64,000 nt of DNA from Bacteroidales bacterium (GTDB taxonomy: Bacteria > Bacteroidota > Bacteroidia > Bacteroidales > P3). The notes below the pieces were generated by a model. That model was given only the letters and a program-made list of their open reading frames with translations. It ran no database searches and was not told the DNA's origin. The stretch is taken from positions 1 to 64,000 of the forward strand of contig JAFSPS010000042.1 in assembly GCA_017451385.1 (NCBI GenBank), written 5' to 3'. Positions 28,616 through 38,297 of this stretch are shown here, one piece after another (within the stretch, counting starts at the first letter, position 1; every line of letters starts with the position of its first letter). Position numbers and translations under genes: made by a program.

Positions 28616-30450
28616 TGAATCACGGCCGTTTTTTTGAGTTTGATTTTGAGAGCTCCCTACTGCAAAAAGGAGTTACCGTTTTCAACTACCGATGGCTGAA
28701 GCACGACCTGATACATAAGGGGATAAAAACACCGCATTATCCAATCTATGTAAGCGTCTCTCCGGAGGTCATCAGTTTCAAACTACACTATATTGAAGAC
28801 AACGAAACGGACAGTAAAAACTCATTTGTCAAGCACTATCATAACACCATCATCGAACTACGTCTATCCCAAAATATTGAAGTGTCAGAGGGACTGGCAG
28901 AAGTGCTAAACAATACTTATTGGGCTCAGTTCCCGGTGAATGAAAATACACAACTACGCAAGACTATTGAAAAATCATTCGAAAATCAAGACTGCGAGGA
29001 ATATGGCTTCGCCGACTTCCCATGCTTCGCTCCGGAAGGGAAAGAGCGATATATAACAACCAGCAATAATCCAAAGACACATTTCCTTAGGAAGCTGATA
29101 CTTGACTTCCTCTTCGACTTTGAGTTTACCGATGTATTCAAAAACGCAGCCTATTACTACGCATTGTCCGTCAAACTAAAAGAAAACTACCTATTCAACG
29201 CACTGATAAACAAGACTCGCTATTACTACTATCGTACAGAATTGTGTCAAAGAGAGGTCGTTGAGAGGTGCTATGGCGCAACTGATACAAAAAAATGCGA
29301 ACAGTCGCTTATTTCTTTCTTTGAACTGTACTCCAAAACCGAGTGCAAATGGATGGAGTCAATTCTGGATGAACGAGCAGTACATGCATTCCACAACTCT
29401 CCATGGTTCAACGAGGTGAGCGAAGAATTGGAACAAGTATATTTTTCCAATAGGCTGAAACACTGGAAAAAGAATGATGACCATAAAGCAAGGGTAATCC
29501 CAGCTGTGGGAAAAAGTGACAGCATCGTCTCCGTCGTCGAATCTGTCCGTAAAAGAAATGCGTGGAAAACATATCTAAAACGAATAGGGGCTACTGACGA
29601 CAGTTTTCAACTGACGGTAAGCAACCTGCTTAGCTTGATTAGACGTAGGTACTACAAAGATAAGAAAACACGCAAGACCAAGAAATCCGAATTCCATAAC
29701 GCCGTGTACGGCCACAGCAATACCGCAAAAAAAGCAGCTGCATGGGAAGTGAGCCATTACCATTTTATCGGACTTTGGCGATTGTGGTTCGGCGACACGG
29801 CTACAATGTGGTGGTCGGTAATAGCGTTAGGGCTAATGTTTGGAATAATCTTTTTTGCTTCATGCATTTTGCATGAAAGTCCAAATCTATCGGCATACTG
29901 GTTCATCATCCCAGCATCAACAGTTACCTCATTGTTTGTGCTCTCAACCTATATTGTACGACGTCATTATCGTAGCACATGGGGCATTGGCGGCATGGCG
30001 GTAATTCTCCCTCGACTATTGGCTGCCGTAATTGCAGCATGGTTTACCATGGGAATGAGCGAAGACCTGTTCAGAAACTTTTATGATATATCTTGCCTAA
30101 ACCCAGCTGTCACTATTATTATCAGCATCGTAACACTATTCTTTGTATTCTACGAGGCTCGACAGATAAACCCCTTTGACGGTTTTAAACACCAAATCAC
30201 ATCATCCTTGATTGTCATTCTAATGGCGTATGTTTATTCATTTATTGTGGGGATAATGGTTTATGAATATTTTGGCGTGCAGGTGCTTAACGGTATGAAA
30301 ACAAGTGGCGGGATATGCTGTTGTTCTCATTCGATAACTAACGGAGAGAATAACTGGTGGTTTATTGCTCAGTTTTCATTTTTTGCAACCTTCATCGGCA
30401 TATTCCTACAACTAATGTTTCAAGGAAAATCTGTAACAGCATCAAAATAA
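28615..30450 (+). CDS. Six-helix membrane protein of unknown function
   Basis: Residues 1 to about 390 form a soluble domain with several Tyr-rich stretches and no recognised motif. Residues about 395 to 605 contain six strongly hydrophobic helices, beginning with MWWSVIALGLMFGIIFFASC. A cluster of three Cys (ICCC) lies in the last loop. It begins within the stop of the receiver-protein gene. The topology suggests a cytoplasmic domain attached to a membrane pore or anchor, which could be the output channel or membrane platform of the system (inference). Confidence 0.65.
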   Translation: MNHGRFFEFDFESSLLQKGVTVFNYRWLKHDLIHKGIKTPHYPIYVSVSPEVISFKLHYIEDNETDSKNSFVKHYHNTIIELRLSQNIEVSEGLAEVLNNTYWAQFPVNENTQLRKTIEKSFENQDCEEYGFADFPCFAPEGKERYITTSNNPKTHFLRKLILDFLFDFEFTDVFKNAAYYYALSVKLKENYLFNALINKTRYYYYRTELCQREVVERCYGATDTKKCEQSLISFFELYSKTECKWMESILDERAVHAFHNSPWFNEVSEELEQVYFSNRLKHWKKNDDHKARVIPAVGKSDSIVSVVESVRKRNAWKTYLKRIGATDDSFQLTVSNLLSLIRRRYYKDKKTRKTKKSEFHNAVYGHSNTAKKAAAWEVSHYHFIGLWRLWFGDTATMWWSVIALGLMFGIIFFASCILHESPNLSAYWFIIPASTVTSLFVLSTYIVRRHYRSTWGIGGMAVILPRLLAAVIAAWFTMGMSEDLFRNFYDISCLNPAVTIIISIVTLFFVFYEARQINPFDGFKHQITSSLIVILMAYVYSFIVGIMVYEYFGVQVLNGMKTSGGICCCSHSITNGENNWWFIAQFSFFATFIGIFLQLMFQGKSVTASK

Positions 30451-30475
30451 AACAATAATAAAATAATCAATAAAA

Positions 30476-31111
30476 ATGGAAAGGTTACAAGAAAATCAGA
30501 ACAGGGAAAGTTCATCAACCCTTGAAGGCATTAAAAAAAACTATCAATTTTACACAACCGTCTCGTGCGGTGTGTTTGTTTGGTCAATGGTACTCTCCAT
30601 AGCTTTTTCTTTCAAAACAAACGAATGGAGTTTCGGGGTTATCCTCATGTTGTTTCTCAATCTTATTCTCGCTGTTCTCTCAATCATATCTCTTGTGGCA
30701 ATGTACAGAGAATTGAGCCGCCTACATGAAAAAGAACAAACAATAAAAAAGATATGCGAAGACTTTACAAACGAAACACAAAAAAGGATTAATAATTTGG
30801 AAGATAAATGCAAAGACTTTGCAAATGAAACACAAACAAGGATTAATAATTTGGAAGATAAATGCAAAACAATAGAAGAAAAATGCAAAGACTTTGCAAA
30901 CGAAACACAAAAAAGGATTAATAATTTGGAAGGTAAATACAAAACAATAGAAGAAAAATGCAAAGACTTTGCAAACGAAACACAAAAAAGGATTAATAAT
31001 TTGGAAGATAAATGCAAAACAATAGAAGAAAAATGCAAAGACTTTGCAAATGAAACACAAACAAGGATTAAAGGATTGGAAGAGGAACTAAAAAAAACTG
31101 ACGATGAATGA
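30476..31111 (+). CDS. Membrane-anchored coiled-coil protein with 25-residue repeats
   Basis: Two hydrophobic segments (about residues 25 to 45 and 50 to 75) form a membrane hairpin. The rest is a charged coiled coil made of about four 25-residue repeats (75-bp DNA period), with the recurring parts KDFANETQ, RINNLEDKCKTI and EEKC. One unit is shortened to 18 residues. The near-identical DNA repeats suggest recent expansion and length variation. It is the last gene of the operon. A spacer or oligomerisation role at the membrane is inferred. Confidence 0.7.
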   Translation: MERLQENQNRESSSTLEGIKKNYQFYTTVSCGVFVWSMVLSIAFSFKTNEWSFGVILMLFLNLILAVLSIISLVAMYRELSRLHEKEQTIKKICEDFTNETQKRINNLEDKCKDFANETQTRINNLEDKCKTIEEKCKDFANETQKRINNLEGKYKTIEEKCKDFANETQKRINNLEDKCKTIEEKCKDFANETQTRIKGLEEELKKTDDE

Positions 31112-31248
31112 CAACCCGAGCCAAGAGGGATAAATCAAGAAATCCACTAAAACATTTTTAATGATGACCACAGAATCTTTTTCAGGCAACGATGCACGAG
31201 AATCAGGTCGTGGATTCAACTATCAAGTGCAACACTATTGCAAAAAAA
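31112..31248. other. Gene-free stretch after the operon
   Basis: No gene, promoter box or terminator is seen. With the repeat at 31249-31345 and the 67 bases before 31413, it makes up the 300-base gap between the signalling operon and the BspA-like array. Confidence 0.6.
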
Positions 31249-31345
31249 AAGTAACTGTCCAATATTGTTATACATCATAATACAATAATCAATTATACTA
31301 TCAATAAATCATACTACATAACTGTAGGTTAGATTGCTCACTTAC
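31249..31345. repeat. ~100-bp repeat, copy 1 (MITE-like)
   Basis: A core of about 57 bases (including TTATACATCATAATACAATA) is shared with 42169-42273. The ends are imperfect inverted repeats: AAGTAACTGTCCAAT at the left, ATTGCTCACTTAC at the right. It lies just before the first BspA-like gene. Confidence 0.6.
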
Positions 31346-31412
31346 CCAACAATTCGTATTTTGGACGAACAGACTGAGATATACAATCTTATTTTTTTAT
31401 AGAATATAGAAA

Positions 31413-33050
31413 ATGAACCATATCATGAAACAATTTTTACGCATTCTCCCTTTTGTGCTGCTTCTATGTGGCATCGTTGCGGGCAAGTCTGTATATGCCC
31501 AGCAGGGTGTGGCCTACGATTTCTCCTCCGCCGCGCCTACGGGCCAGATGCTGTACTATAAGATAACCAGCGGCAACAGCGTCTGTGTGACGCATCCGAA
31601 TAATGGTAGTCAGGGATGGTATGGTTATGCAAAGCCAGTTGGAAATCTTGTCATTCCCGATGAGGTGGTCTATGACGAACAGACTTATAATGTGACAACA
31701 ATTGGGGGAAACGCATTTGGTGGTCTTCCACTGACGAGCATAGAGCTACCCTCAAGCCTAACCTCTATTGGGGGCTATGCGTTTGAAGGCTGCAGTTCGC
31801 TGACGAGCATAGAGATACCCTCAGGAGTAACCTCTATTGGGGAAAGTGCGTTTCGGGACTGCAGTTCGCTGACGAGCGTAGTGCTACCCTCAAGCCTAAT
31901 CTCTATCGGGGAGAGTGCGTTTTATGGCTGCAGTTCGCTGACGAGCATAGAGCTACCCTCAAGCCTAACTGGTATTGGGAACCATGCGTTTCGCGGCTGC
32001 AGTTCGCTGACGAGCATGGAGTTGCCCTCTGGAGTATCCTCTATTGGATGGTATGCATTTTCTGGCTGCAGTTCGCTGACGAGCATAGAGATACCCTCCG
32101 GCGTAACCGAGATTGAGTATGGTGCGTTTTCTGGCTGCAGTTCACTGACGAGTATAGAGCTCTCCTCCGGCGTAACCTATATAGCTGCATCTGCATTTGC
32201 GGGTTGCAGTCGGCTCAACCCTTTGGTTGTCCCTAATACCGTGACAGAGATAGGAGAGAACGCTTTTGCTGGTGTTCCAAATGTAATTTATAGTGGTGCA
32301 GCAATAGGCAGTCCGTGGGGAGCCAACAATATTGCTGCGGACATCTGCGATGCCATCAGTATTGTTGGCGACACCATTGCAATATCGAATGAAAATTTTT
32401 TGTGGCATGGTGCTTCTTACTCCTCCTCGGGCGACTACCAGTATGCCTATACCGCAGCCAACGGATGCGACAGTATCGTGACTCTGCACCTCTCCATCAA
32501 GCACAGCATTGTTACAACCGACAGCCAGACGTCGTGCGACAGCTACGAGTGGCACGGCACTACTTACACCGAGAGTACCAACGAGCCTACTTACACGACT
32601 ACCAATGCCGCAGGGTGCGACAGCGTGGTGACGCTCGACCTCACCGTCAATCATAGCACGACGGGTACGGATGTCATAACCTCCGAGGAGCCTATCGTGT
32701 GGATTGACGGCAACACCTACGGCGTGAGCGACAGCACGGCATCCTATACCATAGAGGGCGGCAATGCCGCAGGGTGCGACAGCGTGGTGACACTCCACCT
32801 CACCATCAGTGGTACGACTGAAGGTATTGCCAGTACCCTGCCGGCAGAGGTTAAAGTCTATGCTGCCGCTCGTCAGGTGGTGGTGGAAGGCAGCGAGGGG
32901 CAGACGGTGATGCTGTACGACCTGCAGGGGCGTGTCCTCACCATGCGTCGCGACAGCTGCCAGCCCGTCCGCTTCGACGTGCCAGCAGCAGGCGTCTATA
33001 TGGTCAAGGTGGCTGACTATGCCGCCAAGAAGGTGACGGTGATGAGATGA
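31413..33050 (+). CDS. BspA-like leucine-rich repeat surface protein with T9SS tail (1)
   Basis: A signal peptide ends near residue 30 (VYAQQ). An alternative start is the ATG at 31425. A YDFSSAAPTGQMLYYKI module follows, then about nine LRR_5/BspA-type repeats of 23 residues (SSLTSIELPSGVTSIG with an AF-x-GC end), residues about 95 to 290. A DSYEWHGTTYTES beta-repeat region comes next. The last 70 residues are a type A T9SS sorting domain (VKVYAAARQVVVEG, LYDLQGRVL, GVYMVKVADYAAKKVTVMR). The product should be exported to the cell surface and cleaved. BspA-type repeats bind host matrix or other cells in known cases; the ligand here is unknown. It is the first of four tandem genes. Confidence 0.9.
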   Translation: MNHIMKQFLRILPFVLLLCGIVAGKSVYAQQGVAYDFSSAAPTGQMLYYKITSGNSVCVTHPNNGSQGWYGYAKPVGNLVIPDEVVYDEQTYNVTTIGGNAFGGLPLTSIELPSSLTSIGGYAFEGCSSLTSIEIPSGVTSIGESAFRDCSSLTSVVLPSSLISIGESAFYGCSSLTSIELPSSLTGIGNHAFRGCSSLTSMELPSGVSSIGWYAFSGCSSLTSIEIPSGVTEIEYGAFSGCSSLTSIELSSGVTYIAASAFAGCSRLNPLVVPNTVTEIGENAFAGVPNVIYSGAAIGSPWGANNIAADICDAISIVGDTIAISNENFLWHGASYSSSGDYQYAYTAANGCDSIVTLHLSIKHSIVTTDSQTSCDSYEWHGTTYTESTNEPTYTTTNAAGCDSVVTLDLTVNHSTTGTDVITSEEPIVWIDGNTYGVSDSTASYTIEGGNAAGCDSVVTLHLTISGTTEGIASTLPAEVKVYAAARQVVVEGSEGQTVMLYDLQGRVLTMRRDSCQPVRFDVPAAGVYMVKVADYAAKKVTVMR

Positions 33051-33171
33051 TGAACAATGATGGATGATGCAGATAACAGGCCACAGATAACGTTTCACAT
33101 CAAAATAGCTCACTGTGAATAAATCTAAGACAATAGAAAAAAACAATTAGTAATCCAAAAATATTCAAACG
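33051..33171. repeat. 121-base spacer repeat, copy 1
   Basis: This spacer is almost identical to 35524-35644 and 38177-38297, all exactly 121 bases. Shared segments include GATGCAGATAACAGGCCAC, GTTTCACATCAAAATAGC and CTGTGAATAAATCTAAGAC. Homology continues into the flanking tail and signal peptide codons. Confidence 0.9.
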
Positions 33172-35523
33172 ATGAAAGGTATTCTACGTTCTTTATGTGT
33201 CCTTCTGCTTATGGCATATCTCGCCGCCAACGGTGAGGTATATGCCCAACAAGGTGTGGCCTACGACTTCTCCGCCGCCGCCCCTACGGGCCAGATGCTG
33301 TATTATAAGATAACCGGCGGCAATAATGTGGAGGTGACATATCCGAACAACGCATTATATTATCATAAATGGTATGGCTATGCCGAGCCAGATGGAGACC
33401 TTGTCATCCCTGCAGAAGTTGTATATGACTGCCAGACGTATTATGTAACAGCTATTGGGAGTCATACGTTTGAATGGTGCAGTTCGCTGACAAGCATTGC
33501 GTTGCCTACTGGTATAACAATTTTGGGTGAGTATGCGTTTTGGAATTGCAGTTCGTTGACGAGCATAGAGCTACCCTCAAGTCTAACCTCTATTGGGGAG
33601 TCTGCGTTTGATGGCTGCAGTTCGCTGACGAGCATAGAGATACCCTCCGGCGTAACCTCTATCGGGAAAGTTGTGTTTAGAGGCTGCAGTTCGCTGACGA
33701 GCATAGAGCTCCCCTCCGGCCTAACCTCTATTGGAGATGGTGCGTTTGTCAATTGCAGTTCGCTGACGAGCATAGAGATACCCTCAGGAGTAACCACTAT
33801 CGGGGAATATGCATTTTATGAGTGCAGTTCGCTGACGAGCATAGAGTTGCCATCTGACGTAACCTCTATTGAGGATGGTACGTTTGCAGGCTGCAGTTCG
33901 CTGACGAGCATAGAGTTACCCTCTGGCGTAACCTTCGTTGATGACTATGCGTTTGCAAATTGCAGTTCTCTGACGAGCATAGAGTTGCCCTCTGACGTAA
34001 CCTCTATTGAGGATGGTACGTTTTATGGCTGCAGTTCGCTGACGAGCATAGAGATACCATCCAGCGTAACCACTATCGGGAATTATGCGTTTGAAGACTG
34101 CAGATCGCTGACGAGCATAGAGTTGCCCTCAGGAGTAACCTCTATCGGGAAAGTTGCGTTTAGAGGCTGCAGTTCGCTGACGAGCATAGAGATTCCCTCT
34201 GGAGTATCCTCTATTGGGAACTATGCGTTTTCTGGTTGCAGTTCGCTGACGAGCATGGAACTCCCCTCCGGCGTAACCTCTATTGGGGGTGAGGCGTTTA
34301 GAGATTGCAGTTCGCTGACGAGCATAGAGCTACCCTCAAGCCTAACCTCTATTGGGGACGAGGCGTTTTTTGGCTGCAGTTCGCTTGACCCGCTGGTTGT
34401 TCCTAATTCGGTGACGGAGATAGGTACTTGTGCCTTTAGTGGTATTCCGAACATAGTGTACAGCGGCACGGCATCGGGTAGTCCGTGGTGTGCTGACAAC
34501 ATTGCTGCAGACATCTGCGATCTCTTTAGTATCAGTGGCGACACTGTTGCAATATCGAATGATTATTTCTCATGGCATGGTGCTACTTACACCTCTTCGG
34601 GCGACTATCAGCACGCTTATACTGCTGCCAACGGATGCGACAGCGTGGTAACCTTGCATCTGACAGTACAAGTTTTAGTTGTTGACCAGCAAACCGCCTG
34701 CAATAACTACACATGGATAGATGGTGTAACCTACACCGAGAGCAACAATACTGCGACCTTTATCATCGAGGGAAGTGCCTCCAACGGCAACGACAGCATT
34801 GTTACACTGAACCTCACTATCAATCATAGTACGAGCGGTGAGGAAACCGTGACGGCGTGCGACAGCTACGAGTGGCACGGCACTACATATACCGAGAGTA
34901 CCGATGTGCCGACCTACACGACTACTAATGCCGCAGGGTGCGACAGCGTGGTGACGCTCGACCTTACCATCAAGCACAGCAGTACCAGTATCGATAACCA
35001 AACGGCGTGCGACAGTTACGAGTGGCATGGCACTACTTACACCGAGAGTACCAATGAGCCTACTTACACGACCTCTAACGCCGCAGGGTGCGACAGCGTG
35101 GTGACACTCGACCTCACCGTCAATCATAGCACGACGGGTACGGATGTCATAACCTCCGAGGAGCCTATCGTGTGGATTGACGGCAACACATACGGCGTGA
35201 GTGACAGCACGGCATCCTACACCATAGAGGGCGGCAACGCCGCAGGGTGCGACAGCGTGGTGACGCTCTACCTCACTATCAACGGTACGACCGAGGGTAT
35301 TGCCAATACCATGCCGGCAGAGATGAAGGTCTATGCCGCTGCTCGTCAGGTGGTGGTGGAAGGCAGCGAGGGGCAGACGGTGACGCTGTACGACCTACAG
35401 GGGCGCGTCCTCGCCATGCGTCGCGACAGCTACCAGCCCGTCCGCTTCGACGTGCCAGCCGCAGGCATCTATATGGTCAAGGTGGCTGACTATGCCGCCA
35501 ATAAGGTGACGGTGATGAGATGA
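33172..35523 (+). CDS. BspA-like leucine-rich repeat surface protein with T9SS tail (2)
   Basis: A 783-residue paralog of the previous gene. The signal peptide (MKGILRSLCVLLLMAYLAA) is nearly identical to those of copies 3 and 4, and different from copy 1. About fourteen 23-residue LRR_5 repeats follow, then three or more DSYEWHGTTYTES-type units of about 50 residues, and the same T9SS type A tail. The repeat number differs from its neighbours, fitting repeat expansion and contraction by recombination. It should be surface-exposed. Confidence 0.9.
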   Translation: MKGILRSLCVLLLMAYLAANGEVYAQQGVAYDFSAAAPTGQMLYYKITGGNNVEVTYPNNALYYHKWYGYAEPDGDLVIPAEVVYDCQTYYVTAIGSHTFEWCSSLTSIALPTGITILGEYAFWNCSSLTSIELPSSLTSIGESAFDGCSSLTSIEIPSGVTSIGKVVFRGCSSLTSIELPSGLTSIGDGAFVNCSSLTSIEIPSGVTTIGEYAFYECSSLTSIELPSDVTSIEDGTFAGCSSLTSIELPSGVTFVDDYAFANCSSLTSIELPSDVTSIEDGTFYGCSSLTSIEIPSSVTTIGNYAFEDCRSLTSIELPSGVTSIGKVAFRGCSSLTSIEIPSGVSSIGNYAFSGCSSLTSMELPSGVTSIGGEAFRDCSSLTSIELPSSLTSIGDEAFFGCSSLDPLVVPNSVTEIGTCAFSGIPNIVYSGTASGSPWCADNIAADICDLFSISGDTVAISNDYFSWHGATYTSSGDYQHAYTAANGCDSVVTLHLTVQVLVVDQQTACNNYTWIDGVTYTESNNTATFIIEGSASNGNDSIVTLNLTINHSTSGEETVTACDSYEWHGTTYTESTDVPTYTTTNAAGCDSVVTLDLTIKHSSTSIDNQTACDSYEWHGTTYTESTNEPTYTTSNAAGCDSVVTLDLTVNHSTTGTDVITSEEPIVWIDGNTYGVSDSTASYTIEGGNAAGCDSVVTLYLTINGTTEGIANTMPAEMKVYAAARQVVVEGSEGQTVTLYDLQGRVLAMRRDSYQPVRFDVPAAGIYMVKVADYAANKVTVMR

Positions 35524-35644
35524 TGAATGGTGATGGATGATGCAGATAACAGGCCACAGATAACGTTTCACATCAAAATAGCTTACTGTGAATAAATCTA
35601 AGACAATATATATATACAATTAGTTATCCAAAAATATTCAAACA
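35524..35644. repeat. 121-base spacer repeat, copy 2
   Basis: Near-identical to the spacers at 33051 and 38177. It differs mainly by TATATATA in place of TAGAAAAA before the final ATTAGT block. Confidence 0.9.
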
Positions 35645-38176
35645 ATGAAAGGTCTCCTACGTTCTTTATGTGTCCTTCTGCTTATGGCATATCTCGCCGC
35701 CAACGGTGAGGTATATGCAGAAGGATACCCCGATTTCCACGCCGCCGCGCCCACGGGACAGATTCTATTTTATAAGATAACTGACGGCAACAACGTCTGT
35801 GTTGTGCGTAACAGTTATGGTCCATATGCCGCTTATGGTGGTTACGATCCCCCATCTGGCGACGTCGTAGTCCCTGATGTGGTTGTCTGGGACGGACAGA
35901 CTTATCATGTAACCTCTATTGGGGAAGAAGCATTTTATGACGACCAAGTGGCGTGTGGGCTCGGAGGCCACGGTCTGACGAGTATAGTGCTGCCCTCAGG
36001 AGTAACTTCTATTGGAGATGGTGCGTTTAGATATTGTCGTTCGCTGACGAGCATAGAGCTACCCTCAAGCCTAATCTCTATTGGGGATTATGCGTTTTAT
36101 TGGTGCAGGTCGCTGACGAGCATAGAGATACATCAACCATCAAGTCTAACCTCTATTGGGAAGTCTGCGTTTGAACGCTGCAGTTCGCTGACGAGCATAG
36201 AGCTACCCTCAAGTCTAACCTCTATTGGGGAGGGTGCGTTTTCTTACTGCAGTTCGCTGACGAGCATAGTGTTACCCTTCTGCGTAACCTCTATTGGGGA
36301 GGCTGCGTTTTATGGCTGCAGTTCGCTGACGAGCATAGTGTTACCCACAAGCCTAACTGATATTGGGAAAGGGACGTTTTATGACTGCAGTTCGCTGACG
36401 AGCATAGTGTTACCCTCCTGCGTAACCTCTATTGGGGGTTGGGCGTTTTCTGGTTGCAGTTCACTGACGAGCATAGAGCTCTCCGGCGTAACCTCTATTG
36501 GGGATTGGGCGTTTCAAGACTGCAGTTCGCTGACGAGCATAGAGCTCCCCTCAGGCGTCACCGAGATTGATTCGGGTGTGTTTTCTGGCTGCAGTTCGCT
36601 GACGAGCATAGAGATACCCTCCGGCGTAACCTCTATTGGGGGTTGGGCGTTTCAAGACTGCAGTTCGCTGACGAGCATAGAGATACCCTCAAGCCTAACC
36701 TCTATTGGGGAGTCTGCGTTTCGGGGCTGCAGTTCGCTTGACCCGCTGGTTGTTCCTAATTCGGTGACCGAGATAGGTACTTGTGCCTTTGGTGGTATTT
36801 CGAACATAGTGTATAGCGGCACGGCATCGGGTAGGACATGGTGCGCTCGTAATATTGTTGCGCACATCTGCGATCTCTTTAGTATCAGTGGCGACACTGT
36901 TGCAATATCGAATGATTATTTCTCATGGCATGGTGCTACATACACCTCCTCAGGCGACTACCAGCACGCTTATACTGCTGCCAACGGCTGTGACAGCGTG
37001 GTAACCTTGCATCTGACAGTACAAGTTTTAGTTGTTGACCAGCAAACCGCCTGTAATAACTACACATGGATAGATGGTGTAACCTACACCGAGAGCAACA
37101 ATACCGCGACCTTTATCATTGAGGGAGGTGCCTCCAACGGCAACGACAGCTTTGTTACACTGAACCTCACTATCAATCATGGCACGAGCGGCGTGGAGAC
37201 CGTGACTGCGTGCGACAGCTACGAGTGGCACGGCACTACATATACAGAGAGTACCGATGAGCCGACCTACGCGACCACCAATGCCGCAGGGTGCGACAGC
37301 ACGGTGACGCTCGACCTTACCATTAATTACAGCAGTACCAGCACCGACAGCCAGACTGCGTGCGATAGTTATGAGTGGCACGGCACTACCTATACCGAGA
37401 GTACCAACGAGCAAACCTATACGACTACCAATGCCGCAGGATGCGACAGCGTGGTGACGTTGCATCTCTCCATCAATCACAGCATTGTTACAACAGACAA
37501 CCAGACTGCGTGCGACAGCTACGAGTGGCATGGCACTACTTACACCGAGAGTACCAATGAGCCTACCTACACGACCATCAATGCCACAGGGTGCGACAGC
37601 GTGGTGACGCTCATTCTTACTGTCAATCATAGCACGACGGGTACCGATAACCAGACGGCGTGCGACAGCTACGAATGGCATGGCACTACATATACCGAGA
37701 GTACCGATGAGCCGACATACACCACTACCAATGCCGTAGGGTGCGACAGCGTGGTGACGCTCGACCTCACCGTCAATCATAGCACGACGGGTACGGATGT
37801 CATAACCTCCGAGGAGCCTATCGTGTGGATTGACGGCAACACCTACGGCGTGAGCGACAGCACGGCATCCTACACCATAGAGGGCGGCAACGCCGCAGGG
37901 TGCGACAGCGTGGTGACGCTCCACCTCACCATCAACGGTACGACCGAGGGTATTGCCAGTACCCTGCCGGCAGAGGTGAAGGTCTATGCCGCTGCTCGTC
38001 AGGTGGTGGTGGAAGGCAGCGAGGGGCAGACGGTGATGCTGTACGACCTGCAGGGGCGCGTCCTCGCCATGCGTCGCGACAGCTACCAGCCCGTCCGCTT
38101 CGACGTGCCAGCCGCAGGCGTCTATATGGTCAAGGTGGCTGACTACGCTGCCAAGAAAGTGACGGTGATGAGATGA
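35645..38176 (+). CDS. BspA-like leucine-rich repeat surface protein with T9SS tail (3)
   Basis: An 843-residue paralog with the shared signal peptide (MKGLLRSLCVLLLM), a more divergent first module (GYPDFHAAAPTGQILFYKI), about thirteen LRR_5 repeats and the longest run of DSYEWHGTTYTES units, about five, each near 50 residues. The T9SS tail (last 70 residues) matches copies 1, 2 and 4. One LRR unit has a two-residue insertion (EIHQPSSL). Function as for the family: export and surface binding. Confidence 0.9.
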   Translation: MKGLLRSLCVLLLMAYLAANGEVYAEGYPDFHAAAPTGQILFYKITDGNNVCVVRNSYGPYAAYGGYDPPSGDVVVPDVVVWDGQTYHVTSIGEEAFYDDQVACGLGGHGLTSIVLPSGVTSIGDGAFRYCRSLTSIELPSSLISIGDYAFYWCRSLTSIEIHQPSSLTSIGKSAFERCSSLTSIELPSSLTSIGEGAFSYCSSLTSIVLPFCVTSIGEAAFYGCSSLTSIVLPTSLTDIGKGTFYDCSSLTSIVLPSCVTSIGGWAFSGCSSLTSIELSGVTSIGDWAFQDCSSLTSIELPSGVTEIDSGVFSGCSSLTSIEIPSGVTSIGGWAFQDCSSLTSIEIPSSLTSIGESAFRGCSSLDPLVVPNSVTEIGTCAFGGISNIVYSGTASGRTWCARNIVAHICDLFSISGDTVAISNDYFSWHGATYTSSGDYQHAYTAANGCDSVVTLHLTVQVLVVDQQTACNNYTWIDGVTYTESNNTATFIIEGGASNGNDSFVTLNLTINHGTSGVETVTACDSYEWHGTTYTESTDEPTYATTNAAGCDSTVTLDLTINYSSTSTDSQTACDSYEWHGTTYTESTNEQTYTTTNAAGCDSVVTLHLSINHSIVTTDNQTACDSYEWHGTTYTESTNEPTYTTINATGCDSVVTLILTVNHSTTGTDNQTACDSYEWHGTTYTESTDEPTYTTTNAVGCDSVVTLDLTVNHSTTGTDVITSEEPIVWIDGNTYGVSDSTASYTIEGGNAAGCDSVVTLHLTINGTTEGIASTLPAEVKVYAAARQVVVEGSEGQTVMLYDLQGRVLAMRRDSYQPVRFDVPAAGVYMVKVADYAAKKVTVMR

Positions 38177-38297
38177 TGAACAATGATGGATGATGCAGAT
38201 AACAGGCCACAGATAACGTTTCACATCAAAATAGCTCACTGTGAATAAATCTAAGACAATAGAAAAAAACAATTAGTAATCCAAAAATAGTCAAACA
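38177..38297. repeat. 121-base spacer repeat, copy 3
   Basis: Near-identical to the spacer at 33051 along its whole length, including TAAGACAATAGAAAAAAAC. It marks the third junction of the tandem array. Confidence 0.9.

Noticed and set aside
33462-34544. Possible CRISPR-like regularity of the BspA repeats
   Set aside because: The 69-base units are coding LRR repeats with no unique spacers. They are in frame in the protein.
37028-38272. Reverse-strand frame of 414 codons opposite BspA copy 3
   Set aside because: It is an antisense reading of the beta-repeat and tail; the same shadow appears opposite copies 1 and 2.
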